A DNA stretch of 64,000 bases from Pestalotiopsis fici W106-1 (taxonomy: Eukaryota; Ascomycota; Sordariomycetes; Amphisphaeriales; Sporocadaceae), in NCBI RefSeq assembly GCF_000516985.1, contig NW_006917094.1, forward strand, positions 434,001-498,000, read 5' to 3'. Both the position numbers and the translations under genes were made by a program. This document shows positions 20,746 to 30,852 of this stretch, piece after piece. A model generated the notes under the pieces. That model had not been told where the DNA came from. It was given only the letters and a program-made list of their open reading frames with translations, and did no database searches. Position 1 is the stretch's first letter. Every line of letters begins with the position of its first letter.

Positions 20746-21936
20746 TTATGCCTGAATGGCAATGTGCTCACTTCCGTTCAACACCTGTGGCACCGCCTCA
20801 TCCTCCTCCTCCGTCATACCACCAAGCAACATGGAAGGCGGCGCCTGAGCCTGCAGCTCGGGCGGGTTGGTAAAGGCAAAGAACTTTTCGTCGTGCCACT
20901 GGCCAGCCGTGATGTACCGGCCCTCGCTGTCGGTAAACATGGTGTCGTCCTCGGCGCGCAAAAAGTAGGCAATAGAGTAGCGGTGCTCGGTCGGGTCAAA
21001 GGGCACGACCCGGTGGATGCACGACTGCATCTTGTGCCCGCTCGCGAAGCGCAGCGAGTCGCCCACGTTGACAATGGCGCAGCCTTGCTTGGGCTCCACG
21101 AACCCAAACTCGCGCGCGCGCGGCGGTCGGATCTGGAGGCCCCACTGGCTGCTGTACAGGAGCGTCAGCGAGCTAATGTCGGTGTGCTTCTGGTGGCCAA
21201 TCTTTTGCGCGACGGTCGGGTCAGACGGGATGTAGTGCATCATGGCCATGGTCGTGGTCGAGGGCCTGTCGTTGCGGTGCGAGTTCTCGAAGCGCGCCGC
21301 TCCCGAAAGGCCGAGGCCGGTGGAGAGGGCCGAAAGGATGGTCTTGGTGACAACATTGCAACCGGCGATGCCGTTTTCCAAAATTTTGATGTCGGGGTGG
21401 TTTTTCATCACATCTGGCAGGTGAGGGTTTGACCTCTGAATCTCGTCTCGAGAAACCTAGACGAACGTGTTAAATGGTGTCTCGAGTACAGCAATCACTT
21501 GGTGACTGGGCACTCACCTTGATCATTTCGTATCCGTCTTTGGTGTCTGCAAAGACACCAGTGCGCGAGCCGACTGGCTCATATCTTGAATCGCATCAAT
21601 CAGTCTACAGCCCCAGAAGTATCACAAATAGGGAACCGTTGCTTACCCGAGATGAGGAGAGATGAGACCAAATTGGTTCTTGGCCTCCAGAGGCGATTCA
21701 AAGAAGCGATGCATGAGATCGAGAGTCTTGTCTTGATCCTCCAGGTATCTCCGACCATCAATGCCTGACAGGTCGAGGTAGAAGAAGCCCTCGGTCTCGC
21801 AGCAGCGGACTACTCGTTCTAGCTCGGCAGGCTCTTGGGAGAGCAGTCGCTCGAAGCTGATTGTCTCCATAGGATAGACTGGGACATTCTTCCCGTTCCA
21901 TTGGACGGTTCGTGGAACTTCGTTTGTGATGGCCAT
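20746..21936 (-). CDS. 2OG-Fe(II) dioxygenase (isopenicillin N synthase-like), three exons
   Basis: Exons 21936-21647, 21584-21518 and 21456-20746; 355 aa after splicing at GTAAGC/CAAG and GTGAGT/CTAG. N-terminal DIOX_N region with CCETEGFFYLDLSG, then SRTGVFADTKDGYEM. The iron ligands are H210 and D212 (HQKHTD) and H257 (CIHRV), with R268-x-S270 (HRYSIAYF) for 2-oxoglutarate, all intact. Length is normal for the family, which performs hydroxylation, desaturation or ring-forming oxidations in fungal secondary metabolism. Shares a 634-bp divergent promoter with the AsaB-like gene. The long plus-strand ORF across exon 3 is an antisense shadow. Confidence 0.9.
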
Positions 21937-22570
21937 TTTGACAAGTGTAAAGGATTCAACTACAGTTATTGACGCTTTAGATTGATGATAGTCTCTCTTA
22001 CACTAGCAATAGTTTTCATTGATAAGCCCTTGGGCAAGTCATCTTATAAGCATATGTTCTCGATTACCATGACCTCCTTCGCGTTGAGCAAACGTGATGC
22101 CGAGGATAGCTTCCCCTCTCCAGCTCAATCTGCATATTGCCAATACACAGCATGAGAGCATGCCGCCACACATGACTTTATCCTGGCCAATCCGGCTAAA
22201 GTCTCGAAACCACGCGTCCCGTGGAAATGCATGTTTCAAAATGCGATAACGTACGTGCTGTCACTCTACCCAATCTCCCACATCTCGAGCAACACAAAGG
22301 GACGAGGAAAAGAGGGGCAAGCGCATTGATAACGAGCTGCCCAGCCGGAGCGCCATACGCCTCGGACGATCCGTCGCTAATAATATGAGCGGTAAATATC
22401 TCCGTGTTCAAGGAACCCTCATTCGGATCTTGAGTGGCGACTTGTACGGACGGCAGATGTGTTGCCAGCGTGTCATGGCCGCTCGTCCTAATTTGTAGAG
22501 ACCATGCTGTAGTCTCGAACTACCAAGACCATTGTATTCATCATTATTACACTCTGATAATGCAGGCGAA
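21937..22570. promoter_or_regulatory. Bidirectional promoter between two non-heme oxygenase genes
   Basis: 634 bp between divergent ATGs of the 2OG dioxygenase and the AsaB-like gene. No coding potential recognised. Co-expression of the pair is inferred from layout only. Confidence 0.4.
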
Positions 22571-23443
22571 ATGTCCACTGCCCACCAAGAACTGTTGCAG
22601 CCGCCGCCGTCTTTTGCGAATGGACAAGACAAGAAACATCATGTGGCGACGACATTGAATTACTGGGATGACCCAGGCGACGGCTCGCGTCCGACACCCA
22701 TCGTTATCGGCAAGGGGCGCATCACCAACGAGAGACCGCACCAAACGCACGATTTTGTGATAACAGATGTCAGTGGCGAGGAGGACCAGTACACGCTCGA
22801 CCGCCACGGGTTTCGGTACCATAGCCACGAGAGCGTCGAGAAGGAGTTTCTCGATGACCAAAAGATCCTTGAAGTCTACTACCCCGAGTGTATCCGACTT
22901 TTACGAGAGGTCACTGGGGCTCACCGCGTCCACGTTTTTAATCACAAAGTGAGACGCGGGCCAACACATTGGCATCATCTCGGATTAAAGAATCTGGCCA
23001 ACCGCGGCCCCGTCACCAAGACGCACGTCGACCAGTCCTACGAGGGAGCTGAGCTGCGACTCAGATGGGAACTCCCAGATGAGGCCGACGAACTAGTACA
23101 TAAGCGATACCAAATCATCAATATATGGCGCCCCATCAAGACGATCCGCAAGGATCCCGTGGCCGTTGCCGACTCGCAGTCGGTGCCTGATGAAGATCTC
23201 GTGGCTGCCGAAATGACGGAAGACGGCTACAGAGGGGAGCAGTGGGTCGTCAGACATAATCCGGCCCATCAATGGTATTTCAAACACCAGCTCCGGCCCG
23301 AAGAAGTGCTCTTGATCAAGTGCTTCGACTCGAACAAGCAAGTGGCGCGAAGGGCCTTGCATTCAGCATTCGAGGATCCCGCTTACAAGGATGAGGAGTC
23401 TAGACAGAGTATCGAAGTCCGGTGCATAGTCTTGTATGATTAA
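22571..23443 (+). CDS. AsaB/GA4-desaturase-like oxygenase (CmcJ-like fold)
   Basis: Single exon, 290 aa from the ATG at 22571; the open frame extends 39 nt upstream but without family character. The N-terminus ATTLNYWDDPGDGSRPTPI is the standard start of fungal AsaB-like hydroxylase/desaturase proteins. The middle has VFNHKVRRG and the HxD motif THVD (H152, D154), followed by YQIINIWRPIKT. Near the end are LLIKCFDSN and ALHSAF (H264), with R284 in IEVR as the probable 2OG ligand. Relatives include the desaturase of the gibberellin cluster and AsaB of the aspergillic acid cluster. The product here is unknown. Its neighbours suggest a tailoring step. Confidence 0.87.
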   Translation: MSTAHQELLQPPPSFANGQDKKHHVATTLNYWDDPGDGSRPTPIVIGKGRITNERPHQTHDFVITDVSGEEDQYTLDRHGFRYHSHESVEKEFLDDQKILEVYYPECIRLLREVTGAHRVHVFNHKVRRGPTHWHHLGLKNLANRGPVTKTHVDQSYEGAELRLRWELPDEADELVHKRYQIINIWRPIKTIRKDPVAVADSQSVPDEDLVAAEMTEDGYRGEQWVVRHNPAHQWYFKHQLRPEEVLLIKCFDSNKQVARRALHSAFEDPAYKDEESRQSIEVRCIVLYD

Positions 23444-24328
23444 TGAAGAATACCATGCCTAGAAGTGTTTCTTATATGGGATATGAAAGAGCGCAGTTCC
23501 AGAACCAAATCTAGTAATCTCCCAATCCTTGTCCGCCCTGTCTAGAAGCTTAGATCAAACCGACTGAGGGTTGACAGCATTGCGCACCCTATTTAGAAAT
23601 ATCCAGACCTGGACATATTGGTAAGGAACAGTTGAATGTACTCCTATACCCAATGCACGATCCAATGCTTCCCGGTTATTGAACATTATAGTGGGTCTGC
23701 GGTGTTGGAAATGAGTATGTTGACAGTGCGACAATAATTGCCAGGACGAGAAGTAGGACAGGACTACACTGCTTGTGTGCCACAATGATATGGGAATCAA
23801 AAGGTTGGTTGTTATACGAACATTGGTTAATGTGACCGGGCTTTAAAGAACCCTGACGCAACGTGGTAGGTCAGCCATCTTGCTTTTATATCTGATCTGG
23901 TCACAAATATACGATCGTGCGATTCGATAGTACGGTTCTACAACCTCTATTCAGCTGTAGCGGGGATCGCCATCCTTCCCGGCGCCTCGGTACTAGAGAA
24001 TACAGGGGTCGACCAGCTGAAATGCGCACAATGCCCTTATTTTCTTCGAATTTCCAAGCCGCCTAACGAAATCTAGATGCCACATTTGTTCAATAGTGCC
24101 ATGTACACAATCATAAACTCCACGTCTCCAGTCCAAAGATATTAAATTAAAATGATTCGTGCGCTGGATAGCCGCTGACGTAGAGGGTAATGGACCCTGC
24201 ATAGGGCCATAGCAACGGACTAACAAGAACAGCAAAGATTTCAACAATATTGTGTATTAAAGACACCTGCGTCCCTATAGCTTCGCTCTTTGGATGATAC
24301 ATGTATTACGCCTTCACTTTATTGCAAT
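23444..24328. other. Intergenic
   Basis: About 885 bp between the AsaB-like stop and the SRPBCC start. Only short ORFs with no recognisable domain. No gene supported. Confidence 0.45.
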
Positions 24329-24949
24329 ATGCGGCCTCAGCGGTGGTACACATGGCTTGGTCTGCTCGGCTTGGCGGCAGCGGCAGAGGTTGACTGGGCG
24401 TCCCTTCACTGCCCCGACGACGACTTGACCACTCTGCCCACGCCCACCTACGGCAGCGAGGGCGCCGTCTTTATGGCGTGCACGGAACTCATCATTGACG
24501 CATCGGCGCAGACCATTTACGACACCTTGATTGATTTCAAAAACTACCACGTCTGGAACTCGTTTGTCGTCGACGTCGACGTGCCCCCAGAGGTGCAGGA
24601 GACGCCGGACGACGTTTACGTCGGCATGCCCATGACCTTTACCAGCAGCGGCTTGATCCCTCTGATCAACACCACGAGTGATGAGAGAATCACTGTACTG
24701 CAAGACGACAGCAGTCTGGGATACCTCATGAACACCTGGAGATTTGATCCCGCGTTCAACCTGTCCTTTGCCCCGGCTGAACATCCCAATATCCTGACTG
24801 ATGCGGGAGATGGCAAGACGAGATATCTTTCTTATGAGACGTACTATGCAGGACTGGGGACCCCTCTCGTATTGACGCTCAAGCCTCAGCTGCAATCATC
24901 TTTCGACCAACAAGGCCTGGATTTGAAGGCGTATGTTGAAAGCCTCTAG
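24329..24949 (+). CDS. Secreted SRPBCC/START-fold (polyketide cyclase-like) protein
   Basis: Single exon, 206 aa from the ATG at 24329. Residues 1-18 form a signal peptide (WYTWLGLLGLAAAA), with cleavage likely before EVDW. The rest matches the SRPBCC ligand-binding fold of the polyketide cyclase/dehydrase type: ELIIDASAQTIYDTLIDFKN (first strand and helix), the W of YHVWNSFV, VYVGMPMTF, then RYLSYETYYAG and a C-terminal helix. In fungi these proteins are often cytosolic; export here is unusual. They bind hydrophobic ligands or catalyse aldol-type cyclisation, but no catalytic residues can be assigned. Lying between the AsaB-like gene and the P450, it could belong to the same pathway. Confidence 0.7.
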   Translation: MRPQRWYTWLGLLGLAAAAEVDWASLHCPDDDLTTLPTPTYGSEGAVFMACTELIIDASAQTIYDTLIDFKNYHVWNSFVVDVDVPPEVQETPDDVYVGMPMTFTSSGLIPLINTTSDERITVLQDDSSLGYLMNTWRFDPAFNLSFAPAEHPNILTDAGDGKTRYLSYETYYAGLGTPLVLTLKPQLQSSFDQQGLDLKAYVESL

Positions 24950-26276
24950 TTCGGGAGACGTCACGAGGTCTGGCAAATTGTGTCAGACTACATGATTATC
25001 GACGACAGTCTTGTGCTCACGCAGCTGAGAATAGAATTAGCTATTCGGTTTGAACTTGGAAATTCCAGAATGCCTCCATTCAATCACTACCTAGACATGG
25101 ATCTTGCAGACGAGTCCACAGCCGTTGCTCGACATCATGCACGCGATAGCGCAGACATATGCAAGAGCACACGTCTTGATCGCATGAACCATGAGTGAGC
25201 CTAGCACACATTAGACGTCGGTAATCCGGCGATATGATCACTGGGGGAATCCATAAGTTAGCTTGCAACATTTGGTTTTCCTTTCACAAAATGCGGGCAA
25301 CCAAGTGTTGCCCTTCTGGCCCCTGGATGTTCAGGTATTACAATGCATTACGTAAACACAACTCTATGTCCGGCTCCCAATAGATCGACGGGGCCCCGTC
25401 GATCTATTGGGAGCCTCTATGTCCGACACGATTACGATCCACAGCTTGATGGAATATGAATATTATAAGGCATAACATGATATTCATCATCTGATTCAAA
25501 AGCGGTCTGCATTAATATTGGGAAGCTCCGGCGCTCATCAGCGATCACAAGTTTTTTCTTCATTCTGCCCTGCAGAAATCCAGACTGATAGTGGAGTATG
25601 TTGCTGGAATGGGCTCATTTCAGGGTGCTGTGCCGCTGTCAAGCGTCTTTGCGTTATCTGAAAGACAAGGGTCTGGTCCGCTGAAGAAACCAAACAGGTG
25701 GGAACACCAGCTCGGTGAAAAATCATTCACATCTCGAAAAAGCATTTTGGAATGAATATTTGCTTGACCAGATGAGTATGCCACAAGGGTGAGGAATTGC
25801 GGCTATTGCGTCCCAGGAGAGCGAAACGCCCTTATTCCCGAAAGTCAGCCAGTAAAGCGACAGCTACATGTGGGATATAAAGAGAGCGGGGCTTGGTGGG
25901 TTGAAATACAACGTGGTTGTCGACAATGGAGAACAATCGGCATTTGCAACAGTGCGATTCGCCAGAGACCATGGGCAGCCCATGTATTATTGACAGAACA
26001 GCTGGGGCACCTTGTCTCCGTCGACAACGGCGACGCTCTGATTGGAAGAATCAGACTTGATATTCGGATGAACAATGTTTCCTTTCGAGTCCGAGGAGTG
26101 GATGATTGGTGCTCTGCACAAAATACAAAAGAGACTGCTGCAGCCTGGTCGCAAAGTATTGCATCTTGTAAGGCGACTTTAAAAACCTGCGATTGCGCCA
26201 GTTCTTTGGCCTCTCTGTCTTCCGGATAGCGTGACTTGCCGATCATATCACGGCTGCTGCTGCTGCTGCTACCGTA
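24950..26276. other. Intergenic with perfect palindrome, upstream of P450
   Basis: About 1.33 kb. Holds the palindrome at 25373-25414. A 146-codon plus-strand frame at 25789-26229 lacks any domain. A (CTG)5 run lies just before the P450 ATG at about 26251-26265. Confidence 0.4.
25362..25425. repeat. Perfect 42-bp palindrome flanked by 11-bp direct repeats
   Basis: Positions 25373-25414 are a perfect inverted repeat with no loop, centred on GGGGCCCC. It is bounded by exact copies of CTCTATGTCCG at 25362-25372 and 25415-25425. Counting the adjacent bases of the flanks, the symmetry reaches 44 bp (25372-25415). The arrangement looks like a minimal two-armed insertion with an 11-bp target duplication, a length range seen in Mutator-like elements. 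A fold-back sequencing or assembly artefact is the main alternative. Confidence 0.8.
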
Positions 26277-27989
26277 ATGACAATCGCAGACTTGTCCGGC
26301 CGTCTTCCGGCTGGCGTAACGGCTCACCTCACGACCCAGAATGCACTACTCCTGCTCGGTCTCTGGCTCGGCTATAGAATCGCTTTGGCGCTATGGAACA
26401 TCTCCCCTCTGCATCCGCTCAGTCGAATCCCGGGACCAAAGTTGGCTGCTGCGACTTATCTGCCAGAGTTCTATTACGATGCCATTAGGTTCGGTCGGTA
26501 CACGCAGCAGATCAAGAAAATGCATGACGAGTATGGTAAGATTTCAGCTTTCTTGTGAACCATGAGCCAAAGGACTGAAACTGTGGAATGACAGGCCCCA
26601 TTGTGCGCATCAGTCCTCATGAAGTACACTGCGCCGACAGTGCGTTTGTTGATGAAATCTATGCCGTGGGTGGACGCAAGCGGGACAAGCCTCGGCACCA
26701 GGTCAGCGGTTCGGCCATGGAGTTTTCTGGTTTCGCGACCTATGACCATGACCTGCACAGATTACGTCGGGGGCCGTTGGCCAAATTCTTCTCTCGAACT
26801 CAGATCGCCAAATTGGAGCCATCCATACAAGACCTTGTACAGCGGCTGTGCGACAAGCTTCTCCTAGAGAGCGGCCGTGGCAAACCCGTCGATGTGACAA
26901 TGGCCTACTCATGTTTTACCTCTGATGCTATTGCTGAGTATGCTTTTGGCGAGTCTTTCGGTTTCCTAGCTCAAGAGACCTGGGAGCCCAATTACCGAGC
27001 CAGTCTGTACGCGTTCTTGCAGACCGTCTATATCTTTCGCTTCTTCCCTTTCCTGAAGCATGCTACCCTCGCTGCGTCCTGGTTGACCAAGTACATGTCC
27101 GAAGACATGGCACTGCTGATCAAGACGCTTCATATTGATATTCCTGCTCAGGTCAAGAGCACCAAGGAGGACTACAAAGCCCACACGATACACGATCGGC
27201 CTACCGTATTTGGTTCATTGTTGGATTCGGACATGCCGGAACACGAAAAGTCGATTGTTCGGCTTTCGGACGAGGCTTCCGCGGTACTGGGTGCTGGAAC
27301 AGAGACTACAAGCTGGACGGTCTCTGTCATCACCTATCACGTCTTGACGAAGCCCAAGATCCTGGCCAGGCTAACTGAGGAGCTCAACTCTGTGGTCAAA
27401 GACCCCAAGCATTTGCCAACGTGGACGGATTTGGAGAAACTCCCCTATCTGGGGGCCGCCATCCAAGAAGGTTTGAGATTATCATATGGTGTATCTGCCC
27501 GAACTTCACGGGTTCCAACCGAGGAGGACCTGCTGTACCGTGGCCAGTGGACGCCTAAAGGGAACGGAAAACCCGTCGACGTCGAGTACGTGATTCCCAA
27601 AGGATACGCCATTGGAATGTCATCCTCCATCAGCCACCACGATGAGAGCGTTTGGCCGGACTCATACGCATTTCTTCCCGAGAGATGGCTCGACGAGAAC
27701 ATGGAGCGCAATAAAGAGCTTGAGAAGCAAATGCTGTCCTTTTCCAGGGGTAGCCGAGCTTGCATAGGCATGAAGTATGTAATATGTCCTCGAATATTAG
27801 AATTTGTGCTGACACTACCATAGTCTTGCATTTTGCGAGCTCCACCTGGTTGTTGCAGCCTTGACCCTTCGTGTTTGGCCAAAAATGAGGCTATTTGAGA
27901 CGACGGAGAGAGACGTACGATATGACCATGACATGTTTGTTCCGCTTCCCTATGATGGTAGCAAAGGCGTCCGCGTAACGGTTGATTAA
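26277..27989 (+). CDS. Cytochrome P450 monooxygenase, three exons
   Basis: Exons 26277-26535, 26595-27774 and 27824-27989; 534 aa. N-terminal membrane anchor LLLGLWLGYRIALALW, then the hinge PLSRIPGPKLAAAT and the fungal GPIVRISPHEVH strand made by the first splice. The I-helix is VLGAGTETTSW, the K-helix EGLRLSYG (ExxR), and the PERW region FLPERWLD. The heme loop is FSRGSRACIG with C476 as thiolate ligand. The second intron sits directly after GM of the L-helix, a common position, and exon 3 supplies LAFCELHLVVAALTL and the C-terminal tail. ER-bound, NADPH-P450 reductase-dependent. Related by layout to fungal secondary-metabolism P450s. Convergent with the C2H2 gene. Confidence 0.92.
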
Positions 27990-28167
27990 CAAATCAAACC
28001 CAGAGGCCAAATCAAAATGAGTGAGAGCAAAGATACCGCTGATGGGAAATGGGATGCTTATGGCCAGGAAATTTGCAACGCTTCGTGGAGGCTCCAGGTG
28101 CTGTATCTCAGTAGTCCATACGAGACCTACAAAACTCTTTAAAATTACCAATGGCCTAAATGAAAAC

Positions 28168-29062
28168 CTAACCAGTGCTTGGTTCAACTCCTCTTAGTTC
28201 TTCGGATATCTTGAGTGCTTCCAAATACTCGTCTCGCTCCGCCATGACAATTCGGTTTCGTTGTTGGAGCTCTTCGCATTCCTTCGTCTTTGCGCGCAGC
28301 CTTCGTATAAGTTCGTCTTTGTCTAATGATTGCAGGTCCTCGATAACGGGTCGTAGAGATCCAAATAAAGCAGCAGTTGGAGGCGGGGAGACATGTTCAC
28401 CGAAATCTGCAGATAGCTTGGGAACAGTCTGAGGAATGTTGACCTTGAGACGCTCATCCTGGCTAGTGGAGACTGAAGGGAGTGGTATGCAAAGATAGCT
28501 GCCTCGCTTTTCGCCCTGCGCCGCTTGGGAAGGCTCTGTCACAATGTTGGGCTGCGCGAGAGGTTGCGAGGTTGAAGGCTCACGAGCAGCGAGGCGTCTC
28601 TCTTCCATATCATTTGGCTCGATTATGACTCCATGAGAAGTCTCCATATGGCGGCGATAGTTGTCAAACCGCCCAAATCCCCAGGTTTGTCTTCTGCAGG
28701 CTGGGAGGCGACAAAAGTACTGCCGCCCGACACGATGTCTTGACCTGCGGTGCCGCGTGAGTGAATCAATTCTGGAAAGTCCCTTGCCGCACTCGGGACA
28801 AATATAGTTGCCAGGCTTGTGGCCAGAACGTCTGTAATAATTAGTCCATGGTTCGGGGGTGTTGCGCAATCCGCTGCTGCTGTACACGGGTCACTAACTT
28901 CCACTTCTCCGTTTCCTCGGCAGTCATCGTCCGGGTGGACTCAATGTGGGCAAAGGTAGCCTGAGTACGGTCATGGCCAACAGAATTTTCAAATCCATCC
29001 TCTTCGACCATGTCGGCATCAGAATGAGACGACTCGGGTCCGGATGACTCGTCATCGCTCAT
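28168..29062 (-). CDS. C2H2 zinc-finger protein with C-terminal coiled coil, two exons
   Basis: Exon 1 29062-28899, intron 28898-28832 (GTTAGT donor, CTAAT branch, TTACAG acceptor), exon 2 28831-28168; 275 aa. Exon 1 codes an acidic N-terminus (MSDDESSGPESSHSDADM). After the splice, two fingers follow: CPECGKGLSRIDSLTRHRRS ending in H (C-x2-C-x12-H-x4-H), and a looser second (CRLPAC, later HMETSH). A Ser/Pro/Gln-rich linker leads to a predicted coiled coil from LDKDELIRRLRAKTKECEEL onward (about residues 225-265). Probably a nuclear DNA-binding protein. Its link to the oxygenase cluster is positional only. Confidence 0.72.
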
Positions 29063-30126
29063 CTACACGGATAATTTGTTAGTGCTCTTCCCTTTTTTTT
29101 CCTTCACCCAGAGCAGAGCAAGCCCAGGAAGGAGTCCCGATGGGCGTATCGAGAAAGACGACTTACACGACGAATGTCGGGTATGGTTGCCATGTCCGAA
29201 GCCACACTGCGCTCGTCAAGTAAATAGTCGTATATGCATCAAAAGCAATGGGATCGTGTGTGATTCTGTGATTAATGTGCCATTTGATGACCTCTGGTGT
29301 TGTCGTGTGGCGTTTTCTGGGTTTGGTTGGTGTGTTGGTGTTGGCCCGGGAGGTGTTTGGCGTTCTAGGGGCGGCACCTGGTGTTCACACCGGATTTTGG
29401 TGGAGCCCCACCACCGTTTGCGGTCCCAGTCCAAGGAAGTCACCTTAATTCGGCAGCGCCTCCAGCGAGCTGGACTCGATGACAGATGTTACGGTCAAAG
29501 TTAGTTCCGACCCGCACCAAGTACATATGTAGGTCAAGTTGCAGCTGGAGATCCACGAACTACATGTACAATACGACCTGGGTGGAAGTGAGATACATAA
29601 AGAATGTACGTACATAAATTGAAAGGTCTGCACATGGGAAGCATTGTGGGAGCAGGGACAGTGAAATTTACCCGCTTTTTTATTTTCCAGTTGCGAGTGA
29701 GCAATCTGACACAATGTGTACAAGGTTCATATCAGTACATGAGGGGAGACTTGTTGATGCCGCCGACATTCTTCTTCCTAATGTCCGTCTCCATTTGATA
29801 GAAAACTGCCAAGCCGGGCCCTTTTTTGTTCCTCGCCTGGTTCCTTGCTTTGCTTCCCTTTCCAGTCCTAAACGCCATGCTGATCAAGAAATAATTCCCG
29901 TAAAATATAATATACAACGGCGTACATCATCAAGCTGTAACTGGGGCTTTGTACACAGTGGCTGGCCTCACTTTCCCTTGTCATACTGAGTTGGACGCTG
30001 TACGTCTGGCACGGAGCAATACCGTTGCCGGACCATGACAGCACATCTGCTCGCGGATTCTTCCCTTTCCGTGAGCCAGTAGACGTGGCGTGTCTGTCAA
30101 GCAGACCCGTGCTCTGCCACAAGTTC
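29063..30126. other. Intergenic
   Basis: About 1.06 kb between the C2H2 start and the PRELI gene's stop. Short ORFs only; no gene recognised. Confidence 0.45.
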
Positions 30127-30852
30127 TTAGACATCAAATGTCGTCTTGCCTTGACTACGCCGTAATTCTCGGAGAGTGGCCATGACCCCGTTTGACCGCA
30201 AACGTTCCAAGACTAGCTTCATACCGTCGCGGGACTTGACCAGCTGATCATCAGTCTTGTTCGAGGCAATAGATTCGATGCTACCCTGGATGCGTTTGGC
30301 ACCCCAGCCAGAAATCCAACCGCCAAACCGCAAAGGACTAGAGTCCTCGGAGTCTTGAGCGGCTTTGCGACCACCAAGAGTGGAGCGGTAGGAGAAAGTA
30401 GTGGTGACGTAGGTACTAGGTGACAAGGGCCGAGACACGGTAGAGAGCCCAGCTCCTTGTTGTTCCGGCGGAGTCGTCGAGTATCGTTGCTGCTCCGTCA
30501 CACTGAGCACACCAGTAAAGTTGAGATTCCGACTCTGTGTAGTCATCCAGCCTTCCTTGATGTCCACGACGCTTTCTTCCAGCACAAAGCTAGACTTGTC
30601 TCCACCACCGCCAGTAATGCTCGTCGGCAAGAGCTTGACAACGGCCGATGGCATACGAGACTTCTTCAGGTGCAGACGTGTCGTATACAGTCGACCTGAC
30701 TCTGGGTCAATGTGCGACGAGATGGTATCGGTAGACAGGACATGACTCGAGAACGGATTGAGCTGTGGGGAATAGTATCGTAGGAAGAAGGCGAGGGTCA
30801 CTGTCGGAAATGGGTGAGAGTAGTTGTGGTTGGTCGTGTGCGTGAGAACCAT
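30127..30852 (-). CDS. PRELI/MSF1 (Ups family) domain protein
   Basis: Single exon, 241 aa using the ATG at 30852; the frame continues to 30900, but family members start within a few residues of the first strand. The N-terminus HNYSHPFPTVTLAFFLRYYS followed by NPFSSHVLSTDTISS matches the PRELI/MSF1 opening (aromatic-rich strand, then P-N/H-V-x-S-x-D). Next come GRLYTTRLHLKKSRMPSAVV and VDIKEGWMTTQSRNLNFTGV, which are conserved. Ups proteins work in the mitochondrial intermembrane space with Mdm35 to carry phosphatidic acid or phosphatidylserine. The C-terminal about 60 residues are a basic, helical extension. Which paralogue (Ups1, Ups2 or Ups3) cannot be decided here. Confidence 0.8.
   Translation of the reverse strand: MVLTHTTNHNYSHPFPTVTLAFFLRYYSPQLNPFSSHVLSTDTISSHIDPESGRLYTTRLHLKKSRMPSAVVKLLPTSITGGGGDKSSFVLEESVVDIKEGWMTTQSRNLNFTGVLSVTEQQRYSTTPPEQQGAGLSTVSRPLSPSTYVTTTFSYRSTLGGRKAAQDSEDSSPLRFGGWISGWGAKRIQGSIESIASNKTDDQLVKSRDGMKLVLERLRSNGVMATLRELRRSQGKTTFDV

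Noticed and set aside
20764..21432. 222-codon plus-strand frame over the 2OG dioxygenase
   Set aside because: Antisense shadow of exon 3, caused by GC-rich codon use.
24314..24895. 193-codon minus-strand frame
   Set aside because: Antisense of the SRPBCC gene, which has a signal peptide and a recognisable fold.
25789..26229. 146-codon plus-strand frame before the P450
   Set aside because: No domain or family-like motif and an overlapping minus-strand frame of similar length; probably non-coding.
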